This document shows, one piece after another, positions 1 through 4,967 of a stretch of DNA of 5,233 nt (its first letter is position 1; the number at the start of each line of letters is the position of its first letter). The notes under the pieces are model-generated. The model saw only the letters and a program-made list of their open reading frames with translations, was not told the origin of the DNA and searched no databases. The stretch lies in contig JAAYZM010000354.1 in the NCBI GenBank assembly GCA_012514835.1, positions 1 through 5,233 of the forward strand, written 5' to 3'. The translations under genes were made by a program, and so were the position numbers. Source of the DNA: Actinomycetales bacterium (GTDB lineage Bacteria > Actinomycetota > Actinomycetes > Actinomycetales > Cellulomonadaceae).

Positions 1-384
1 GGCGAGAACCTCGCTCATGCGCAGGTCTGTGCCGAGCTCGACGCCCTTCATGAGGGACACCACCACGGCGTCGGGCTCGAAGAGGTCCGCGAAGGGGGCG
101 AGCGTCTCGCGCGCGTACTGCGACGGGATCGCGACGAACACGAGGTCCGCGCCGCGCAGCGCCTCCGCGGGGTCCGTCGTGGCACGGATCGCGGGCGGCA
201 GCTGGACACCGGGCAGGAAGGCGGAGTTGCGGTGCTCGCGCTCGATCTGGGCGCACACCTCGGCGCTGCGGCCCCACAGCACGACGTCCTGGCCGGCGTC
301 CGCGAGGACGGCAGCGAAGGTGGTGCCCCACGCGCCCGAGCCGAGGACGGCGGTGCGGGCGCGGACCTTGTCCTGAGTACTCAC
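1..384 (-). CDS. gpsA: NAD(P)H-dependent glycerol-3-phosphate dehydrogenase, N-terminal part (runs off the left edge)
   Basis: GpsA reduces dihydroxyacetone phosphate to sn-glycerol 3-phosphate, the backbone for phospholipids, in the cytoplasm. The 128 residues visible hold the Rossmann NAD(P)-binding domain. The dinucleotide loop reads VLGSGAWGTTFAAVLA (about residues 13-28), the classic GxGxWG motif of this family. It is followed by VVLWGRSAEV and then by ADLVFVAIPSQY, the usual end of the fourth strand. Near the edge, SLMKGVELGTDLRMSEVLA contains the conserved K-G-[VIL]-E segment with the active-site-region lysine. The catalytic C-terminal half is outside the window. I chose the GTG at 384-382 because it overlaps the plsC stop as GTGA and has GGAG at 390-393, five bases upstream. 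The gene follows plsC, which uses the product's acylated derivative, so the pair is translationally coupled. The family call is firm. The only uncertainty is the unseen half. Confidence 0.96.
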   Translation of the reverse strand, partial: MSTQDKVRARTAVLGSGAWGTTFAAVLADAGQDVVLWGRSAEVCAQIEREHRNSAFLPGVQLPPAIRATTDPAEALRGADLVFVAIPSQYARETLAPFADLFEPDAVVVSLMKGVELGTDLRMSEVLA

Positions 385-1142
385 GGCAGCTCCGGCTTCG
401 TGGCGTGGTCGCCGCCGATCTTGCGCGAGACCTCGGGGTTGGTGCGCGGGTCGAAGCGCGTGGCGGGCGGTTCCTCGCCGCGGATCTCGGCGAGCAGCAC
501 CGTGATGGCCGCCATGACGCGTTCGGTGGCCTCGCGCAGCACGGCCCCCTCGAGCGGCTTGCCGTACAGGTCGGAGAGGTCGACGGGAGGGCCGGCCACG
601 ACGGTCTGCTGCTTGCGACCGAACAGGCGCGGGAACTTGCCGTAGCGCGGGATGAGGTCCTGGGCGCCCCACTGGGCGATCGGGATCACGGGGGCCTTGC
701 TCTGCAGCGCGAGCCGGGCCACGCCCGTCTTCCCCGTCATGGGCCACAGGTCCGGGTCGCGCGTGAGCGTGCCCTCGGGGAACACGAACACGCACTCGCC
801 CCCGTCGAGCGCCGTGAACGCCGCCTCGAGCGACTCCCCCGCGCGCGAGCTGTTGCGGTACACCGGGATCTGGCCCGAGGAGCGCAGGATCGGCCCCACG
901 AAGAACACCTTGAACAGCGGGGCCTTCGCGAGGATGCGCGGCGCGAAGCCGTGGTCGTACAGGTAGTGGGCCGTGGTGAGCGGGTCCGCATACGACATGT
1001 GGTTCGCGGCGGCGATGAAGCCCCGGTCGCGCGGGAAGTTCTCGCCACCCGACCAGGCACGCCGGGTGGTCGCGAACATCAGCGGGCGGACGATGTTCGC
1101 GATGAAGCGGTAGGCGCGGTTCGCGCGGGCGGGATGGCGCAC
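381..1142 (-). CDS. plsC: 1-acyl-sn-glycerol-3-phosphate acyltransferase (PlsC/LPLAT family)
   Basis: This 253-residue protein belongs to the lysophospholipid acyltransferases, which add the second acyl chain to lysophosphatidic acid to give phosphatidic acid at the inner face of the membrane. Motif I is NHMSYADP, with the catalytic His48 and Asp53 of the HX4D box. Motif II lies around the QIPVYR segment (residues 91-96), and motif III is FPEGTLTRD (121-129), with Glu123-Gly124 for phosphate binding. A proline motif, PVIPIAQWG, follows. The length matches the family. An open frame continues upstream to about 1565, but that part lies inside the response regulator gene and has no acyltransferase motif. 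I therefore start at GTG 1142-1140, where AGGA at 1152-1155 sits nine bases upstream and the encoded N-terminus leads directly into the conserved YRF...VRPL segment. It follows the regulator gene by 41 nt and overlaps gpsA by 4 nt. The exact acyl substrate cannot be read from sequence. Confidence 0.93.
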   Translation of the reverse strand: MRHPARANRAYRFIANIVRPLMFATTRRAWSGGENFPRDRGFIAAANHMSYADPLTTAHYLYDHGFAPRILAKAPLFKVFFVGPILRSSGQIPVYRNSSRAGESLEAAFTALDGGECVFVFPEGTLTRDPDLWPMTGKTGVARLALQSKAPVIPIAQWGAQDLIPRYGKFPRLFGRKQQTVVAGPPVDLSDLYGKPLEGAVLREATERVMAAITVLLAEIRGEEPPATRFDPRTNPEVSRKIGGDHATKPELP

Positions 1143-1160
1143 GGGAGCCGATCCTAGCGG

Positions 1161-1174
1161 CCGGTGCGCACCGG
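1161..1174. repeat. Perfect 14-bp palindrome between the response regulator and plsC
   Basis: CCGGTGCGCACCGG equals its own reverse complement. It begins nine bases after the regulator stop codon and ends 18 bases before the plsC start. As RNA it could form a five-pair GC stem with a GCGC loop. No run of U follows, so a classical intrinsic terminator is not supported. It may be a weak attenuating or processing hairpin, or simply chance in very GC-rich DNA. Confidence 0.6.
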
Positions 1175-1183
1175 GAGCCCCGA

Positions 1184-1789
1184 TCAGATCCAGCCGTTCG
1201 CGCGCGCCATCCGTGCCGCCTCGTGCCGGTTGGTCACGCCGAGCTTTGCTGCGGCGGAGGACAGGTAGTTGCGGACCGTGCCCGGGGCGAGGGCGGCCCG
1301 GCGCGCGATCTCCTCCACGGGGGCGCCGTCGGCCGCGAGCTCGAGGACGTCCGCCTCGCGCGCCGTGAGCGGGCTCGCCCCGGCCGCGATGGCGCTCGCC
1401 GCGAGCTCGGGGTCCACGTAGCGCCCGCCCGCGTGGACCTGACGGACCACGTCTGCGAGGACACGCGCCGAGACGGTCTTGGGCAGGAAGCCCCGCACGC
1501 CGCTCTCGAGGGCCCGCTTGAGGTAGCCGGGGCGCCCGTGGCTCGTGACGATGACGACGGCGCACCCCGGGACCTCGCTCGCGAGACGCTCGGCCACCTC
1601 GATGCCGTCGAGGCCGGGCATCTGCAGGTCCAGCACCGCGACGTCGGGTACGTGCTTGGCGGCCGCCGCAACGGCTTCCGTGCCGCTCGCGGCGACGGCC
1701 ACGACGTCGAGGTCGTCCTCGAGGCCGAGCAAGCTCGCGACAGCGTCGCGGATGAGCGTCTCGTCGTCGGCGAGCAGGACGCGGATCAT
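1184..1789 (-). CDS. NarL/DesR-type two-component response regulator
   Basis: This 201-residue protein is a receiver plus LuxR-type helix-turn-helix regulator that should bind DNA as a dimer when phosphorylated. The receiver begins MIRVLLADDE, giving the acidic pair Asp8-Asp9. The phospho-acceptor is Asp54 in VLDLQMPGLDG, the switch threonine is Thr82 in VIVTSHG, and the conserved lysine is Lys104 in FLPKT. The output domain (about 141-201) reads LTAREADVLELAADG, then EEIARRAALAPGTVRNYLSSAAAKLGV, the GerE/LuxR recognition-helix pattern. All key residues are present. The ATG at 1789-1787 overlaps the kinase stop as ATGA, and AAGGAG at 1795-1800 sits five bases upstream, which is an excellent ribosome binding site. 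It is surely the partner of the adjacent kinase. Its likely target is the palindrome-rich region before the ATPase gene, by analogy with DesR- and YvfU-like systems. That target is an inference. Confidence 0.95.
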   Translation of the reverse strand: MIRVLLADDETLIRDAVASLLGLEDDLDVVAVAASGTEAVAAAAKHVPDVAVLDLQMPGLDGIEVAERLASEVPGCAVVIVTSHGRPGYLKRALESGVRGFLPKTVSARVLADVVRQVHAGGRYVDPELAASAIAAGASPLTAREADVLELAADGAPVEEIARRAALAPGTVRNYLSSAAAKLGVTNRHEAARMARANGWI

Positions 1790-3051
1790 GCGGGCTCCTT
1801 CACGAACGGTACCCGGGCCTCGAGGCGGAACTGCTCACCCGTGCGTGTCACGTCGAGCGCGCCACCGGCGCGCCCGAGCCGCTCCGTGAGGCCGCGCAAG
1901 CCGTTCCCGGCCTGCCGCTCGCCCTCGTGGGCGCCGTCGTTCGTGACCGTCAGCACCGCGTCCGACGACGGCTCCCCGGGCGAGCTCACCACCCGCAGGT
2001 CGATCACGCACCGGCTCGCGTCCGCGTGCCGCACCACGTTCGTGATCGCCTCGCGGACCACCCACGCGAGCGACTCCTGCGTGGCAGCGGGCAGCACGAC
2101 GTCGTCGGACGTCACGGACACGGCGATCCCGGCCGAGTCGAGCAGGGACCGCGCCCCCGCAAGCTCGGCCTCGAGGTCCGGCGCGCGGAATCCCGCCACG
2201 AGCTCACGCATCTCGCGCAGCGCGTCCTCGGCGATCTGCCGCACCTCGAGCATCTCGTGCGCGGCCTCTGGTTTGCCGCGGGTCGCGAGCTCTGCCGCGA
2301 GCTCGCTCTTCACCGCCACCGTGGCGAGCGTGCGACCGACCGTGTCGTGCAGGTCCCGCGAGAAGCCCAGGCGCTCTTCTGCGACCGCGAGCCGCGCGTC
2401 CACCTCGCGCCGGTGCTCCTGCTCCCAGAACACCCGGATCATCCACACCGAGCTGCGCATGCTGAACCCGACCACCAGCAGCACCAGGACGCTCGAGAAG
2501 ATCGAGGCCACGACGTCTCGCTGATTGTGGCCCAGCCCTGCCACGACTCCGCCCCAGGCGAGCGCGAAGGCGAGCACGATGACACTGAGGACTCGCCACG
2601 AGAGCAACGGCGCGACCGCGGCGAGACCTACCGCGAGGGCGACCACGGCGGTGAGCACGAGCTCGCCCGGCATCGGCCCCAACGTGCCGGGGAACCACGT
2701 CACGGCGACCACGAGCGCGGCGCTCGTCGCCACGGCGAGCGCGACGAGCCACGCCTTGCGCAGCGGTCTGCGCGCGAGGCTCGCGTCGAGCGACGTCCGC
2801 AGCGTTCCCACGGCGGCCACGAACTGGGCCATCACGGTGCCAAGGAAGACGGGGCCGCCGATACCGTGCCAGTCGCTCGAGTCGGCCACGACCGAGAAGG
2901 CCATGAAGGGCGCGAACAGGAGCAGCACGTACGCCGAGGCCCGGGTCATCGCCTCGAGGCGCTCGGGGTCGCTCATCCGAGACCAACCGAGCATGCTCGT
3001 CGGCCGGTTCAGCGTCGTCTGACGTTCCACCGACCTCACGCTATCGCTCAC
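1786..3051 (-). CDS. Sensor histidine kinase, DesK/HPK7-like, six predicted membrane helices
   Basis: A membrane kinase that autophosphorylates on His and passes phosphate to the adjacent regulator. From the GTG start the protein has 421 residues. Hydrophobic segments lie at roughly 40-56, 66-84, 101-119, 130-148, 152-173 and 184-198, with short loops and no extracellular sensor domain, which suggests sensing within or close to the membrane. A linker of charged residues leads to the HisKA_3 dimerisation helix, FSRDLHDTVGRTLATVAVKS, with His235 as phospho-acceptor. The ATPase domain follows: N box REAITNVVRHA (Asn338), NDG at 371-373, and GNGLRGLTERL (382-392). The first acidic position of the usual D-[DN]-G motif is Asn here. 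The start is uncertain. I prefer GTG 3051-3049 because it overlaps the permease stop as GTGA. Alternatives are GTG 3075, ATG 2994 and ATG 2976, and none has a convincing ribosome binding site. The stop overlaps the regulator start as ATGA. Confidence 0.93.
   Translation of the reverse strand: MSDSVRSVERQTTLNRPTSMLGWSRMSDPERLEAMTRASAYVLLLFAPFMAFSVVADSSDWHGIGGPVFLGTVMAQFVAAVGTLRTSLDASLARRPLRKAWLVALAVATSAALVVAVTWFPGTLGPMPGELVLTAVVALAVGLAAVAPLLSWRVLSVIVLAFALAWGGVVAGLGHNQRDVVASIFSSVLVLLVVGFSMRSSVWMIRVFWEQEHRREVDARLAVAEERLGFSRDLHDTVGRTLATVAVKSELAAELATRGKPEAAHEMLEVRQIAEDALREMRELVAGFRAPDLEAELAGARSLLDSAGIAVSVTSDDVVLPAATQESLAWVVREAITNVVRHADASRCVIDLRVVSSPGEPSSDAVLTVTNDGAHEGERQAGNGLRGLTERLGRAGGALDVTRTGEQFRLEARVPFVKEPA
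2988..2999. repeat. Perfect 12-bp palindrome inside the 5' end of the kinase gene
   Basis: CGAGCATGCTCG is self-complementary. It lies inside the poorly conserved start of the kinase gene, 11 bp before the alternative ATG at 2976 on the minus strand. It could be an internal control site if the kinase is also expressed separately, but I see no promoter next to it, and chance is a fair explanation. Confidence 0.35.
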
Positions 3052-3869
3052 CGGCGCGGGTCCCAGCGCATCCACCTACGGATCGCCCACACCCCGACCA
3101 CGCTCCACGCCACGAGCACCGCGAGCGGGCGCAGGCCCTGGGAGAAGGACTCGGCGAGCGTGACCACGGAGCCGTCCGCCGCCACGCCGCTGATCGCGAG
3201 CCGCAGCAGCTCGACCACGGGGGCGAGCGGCGTGAGCTGGGCGAGGTTCGCCACGGTCGAGGGCAGGACGTCGAGAGGGAACAGCAGCCCGCTCAAACCC
3301 ATGGCGATGAAGAGCACGGGCATCGTGGTGAGCTGGGCAGACTCGACGGAGCGCGTGAACCCCGAGCTTGCGTAGGCGAGCATCGCGAACACTCCCGCGG
3401 CGAGCAGGATCGTCACGACGACGAGCAGCGGGTTGACGAGCGCAGGCGGATCGAACGCGACCGCGAGGACCACATACGTCAGCACGGTCTGGGCGAGCAT
3501 GATCGCGGTCGCCGGCACGGCCATCCCGACGAGCATCTCGGTACGGGACGTCTCGCTCGAGACGAAGCGCTTGAGCATGAGCTCCTCGCGCCGCGCCACG
3601 CTCACCGTCGTGAGGTTGTAGTACACGACGAACAGCACCGAGAAGGCGACGAGCGCGACCAGGAGCGCGCCGCTGAAGAGCACGCCGTCGGCGTCGTCGA
3701 AGATGCCCATCGTGGCCAGCACCATCAAAGGCCCGAAGCCGACGGCGGTCACGAGCGCAGTCCGGTTGCGCACGAGCAGGCGCAGCTCGGTGGCACCGAG
3801 CGCCCTCGTGCGGCGGAGAGAGCCGGCGGTCTCGGCAAAGGGCTTGGTGTCGAGAGGCGTCGTGGTCAT
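3048..3869 (-). CDS. ABC-2 type transporter permease
   Basis: A 273-residue membrane subunit that would dimerise and pair with the ATPase encoded just upstream to form an exporter in the cytoplasmic membrane. Six hydrophobic segments lie at about 38-56, 64-84, 113-138, 146-167, 180-200 and 246-264. Between helices 2 and 3 is RREELMLKRF (93-102), the charged cytoplasmic segment typical of ABC-2 permeases that contact the ATPase. The GLSGLLFPLDVLPSTVANLAQLTPLAPVVELLR region (191 onward) is the familiar late-helix signature of NatB/YvfS/DrrB-like permeases. The start is clear: ATG 3869-3867 overlaps the ATPase stop as ATGA, and AGGAGG at 3877-3882 lies seven bases upstream. The stop overlaps the preferred kinase start as GTGA. 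The substrate is not readable. Known relatives export drugs, antimicrobial peptides, sodium or lipids. Confidence 0.93.
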   Translation of the reverse strand: MTTTPLDTKPFAETAGSLRRTRALGATELRLLVRNRTALVTAVGFGPLMVLATMGIFDDADGVLFSGALLVALVAFSVLFVVYYNLTTVSVARREELMLKRFVSSETSRTEMLVGMAVPATAIMLAQTVLTYVVLAVAFDPPALVNPLLVVVTILLAAGVFAMLAYASSGFTRSVESAQLTTMPVLFIAMGLSGLLFPLDVLPSTVANLAQLTPLAPVVELLRLAISGVAADGSVVTLAESFSQGLRPLAVLVAWSVVGVWAIRRWMRWDPRR

Positions 3870-4837
3870 GCCGCAACCTCCTGGGTGTCGGGGTGGGTCT
3901 GGTCGCTCGCCGGGCGGCTCGCGACGGACAGGAACATCTGCTCGAGGCTCGCCGAGCGGGCGTCGAGCGCGCCAAGGCTGATGCCCTCGCCGTGCGCCCA
4001 GGCCAGGAGCACGCGCAGGTCGTCCTCGAGCGCACGCGTCTCGATGCTGTGGCGCGTGAGCCCGCTCGAGCGGACCGCCTCGTGCTGGCCCGCGAGCGCG
4101 GGGAGCTCGACGGGGGTGTCGAGAGTGAACTCGATGCGTGCGGGCTCCTCGGCCACGAGCTCGGCGGGCGTGCCCGCACGGACGATCGTGCCCGCGTGCA
4201 TCACCGCGAGCCGGTCGGCGAGCTGCTCGGCCTCCTCGAGGTAGTGGGTAGTGAGGACGACGGTGGTGCCCTGGGCGACGAGCCCTCGCACGAGGTCCCA
4301 CGCGGCACGCCGCGACTCCGGGTCGAGGCCCGTGGTGGGCTCGTCGAGGAAGAGCAGCTCGGGGTTGCCCATCACGGCGAGCGCAAGGTCGAGCCGGCGC
4401 CGCTCACCGCCCGAGAGGGAGGAGATGGCCACGCCGCTGCGGGGGGTCAGCCCCACGAGGTCGAGGACCTCCGCGGGGCGGCGCGGCCGCGAGAGGGTGC
4501 GCGCCCACGCCGAGGCCATCTCGGCGACCTTGAGGTCTCCCGGGAAGCCCGACTCCTGGAGCACCACGCCGGTGCGGGGGCGCACGCGACGGGACTCACG
4601 CACCGGGTCGTGACCGAGCACGCGCACGCGGCCCACGCTCGGGCTCGCGAGGCCCTCGAGCACCTCCATGAGGGACGTCTTGCCCGCGCCGTTGGTACCG
4701 AGCAGCGCGAAGAGCTCACCGCGCTCGATGGTCAGGTCGACGCCGCGCACGGCCTCGAAGGGCTTGGTCCCGGACCGGCCGCCGTAGCTGCGGCGCACGC
4801 CCGTGACCTCGATGACGGGAGGTGGTGTCGTGTTCAT
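3866..4837 (-). CDS. ABC-2 type transporter ATP-binding subunit
   Basis: A 323-residue cytoplasmic ATPase that powers the adjacent permease. The nucleotide-binding domain holds Walker A GTNGAGKTS (47-55), the Q-loop glutamine at about 94 (VVLQESGF), the signature LSGGE (141-145), Walker B LLFLDEP (161-167, with Asp165 and catalytic Glu166), the D-loop GLDP and the switch His198 in TTHYLEEAEQ. All are intact. Residues about 231-311 form the extra C-terminal domain seen in NatA/DrrA-like ATPases, ending SASLEQMFLSVAS. The start is ATG 4837-4835. No other start codon lies between it and an in-frame upstream TGA, and the next downstream GTG (codon 14) would cut the first strand of the fold. The GGAGG at 4839-4843 is only one base from the ATG, an unusually short spacing, so initiation may be weak or largely independent of Shine-Dalgarno pairing. 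It is the first gene of the four-gene operon. Confidence 0.95.
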   Translation of the reverse strand: MNTTPPPVIEVTGVRRSYGGRSGTKPFEAVRGVDLTIERGELFALLGTNGAGKTSLMEVLEGLASPSVGRVRVLGHDPVRESRRVRPRTGVVLQESGFPGDLKVAEMASAWARTLSRPRRPAEVLDLVGLTPRSGVAISSLSGGERRRLDLALAVMGNPELLFLDEPTTGLDPESRRAAWDLVRGLVAQGTTVVLTTHYLEEAEQLADRLAVMHAGTIVRAGTPAELVAEEPARIEFTLDTPVELPALAGQHEAVRSSGLTRHSIETRALEDDLRVLLAWAHGEGISLGALDARSASLEQMFLSVASRPASDQTHPDTQEVAA

Positions 4838-4844
4838 GCCTCCA

Positions 4845-4864
4845 GCCTGGGTCCGGATCCAGGC
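4845..4864. repeat. Near-perfect 20-bp inverted repeat just upstream of the ATPase start
   Basis: The arms GCCTGG (4845-4850) and CCAGGC (4859-4864) flank a centre, GTCCGGAT, that is itself symmetric apart from one base pair. Nine of ten pairs match. It ends seven bases before the ATG and abuts the GGAGG. It could be an operator over the promoter or start region, or an RNA hairpin limiting ribosome access. Which of these applies cannot be told from the sequence. Confidence 0.55.
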
Positions 4865-4883
4865 CGAGGGCAGTGCACGGTGT

Positions 4884-4895
4884 CACGAGCTCGTG
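4884..4895. repeat. Perfect 12-bp palindrome in the ATPase upstream region
   Basis: CACGAGCTCGTG is self-complementary. It shares one arm with the neighbouring inverted repeat at 4890-4910, so three copies of the CTCGTG/CACGAG half-site occur in a row. On the minus strand its right half runs into GTGACA (4881-4886), which resembles a -35 hexamer. Only a very poor -10 (TGGATC, 4856-4861, 19-bp spacing) can be paired with it. Confidence 0.5.
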
Positions 4896-4910
4896 GGAGC
4901 TCCCCACGAG
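4890..4910. repeat. Inverted repeat with 8-bp arms in the ATPase upstream region
   Basis: On the plus strand, CTCGTGGG (4890-4897) and CCCACGAG (4903-4910) are exact reverse complements around a five-base AGCTC loop. As RNA it would be a strong GC hairpin 58 bases beyond the murA stop. No U-rich tail follows. It may act as a U-less terminator for murA transcripts, as proposed for some actinobacteria, or as a DNA-binding site next to the larger palindrome at 4913-4934. Confidence 0.6.
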
Positions 4911-4912
4911 TC

Positions 4913-4934
4913 GGCCATGACATCTGTCATGGCC
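4913..4934. promoter_or_regulatory. Perfect 22-bp inverted repeat, candidate response-regulator operator
   Basis: The left arm GGCCATGACA (4913-4922) and right arm TGTCATGGCC (4925-4934) are exact reverse complements separated by two bases, TC. The core reads ATGACA-NN-TGTCAT, the size and spacing expected for a dimer of a LuxR/NarL-type DNA-binding domain. It lies 76-97 bases upstream of the first gene of the ABC/two-component operon, which encodes such a regulator. A further TGTCA half-site is at 4881-4885. That this is the regulator's own binding site is inference from position and symmetry. Confidence 0.6.
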
Positions 4935-4936
4935 CA

Positions 4937-4954
4937 GGTCATCGGCCCGTGACC
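4937..4954. repeat. Imperfect inverted repeat just after murA
   Basis: GGTCA (4937-4941) and TGACC (4950-4954) face each other around an eight-base centre containing GGCC. On the minus strand it starts 14 bases after the murA stop codon. The stem is short and there is no U tract, so it is at best a weak terminator. On the minus strand its ATGAC and an adjoining GGGCC element are repeated in the larger palindrome next to it, so it could instead be a second, degenerate regulator site. Confidence 0.35.
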
Positions 4955-4967
4955 GCCGTCGTCGGAC

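Noticed and set aside
1143..1565. Extended N-terminus for the acyltransferase frame
   Set aside because: The frame stays open through the end of the regulator gene, but that part is Arg/Gly/Pro-rich with no motif, and a GTG with a good ribosome binding site lies at 1142.
4856..4886. Promoter made of GTGACA (4881-4886) and TGGATC (4856-4861)
   Set aside because: The -35 resemblance is fair, but the -10 matches poorly and the 19-bp spacing is long. It could be an activator-dependent promoter, but I cannot support it as a feature.
4890..4910. Classical intrinsic terminator for murA
   Set aside because: The hairpin is strong but no U-rich tract follows on the minus strand, so it is listed only as an inverted repeat.
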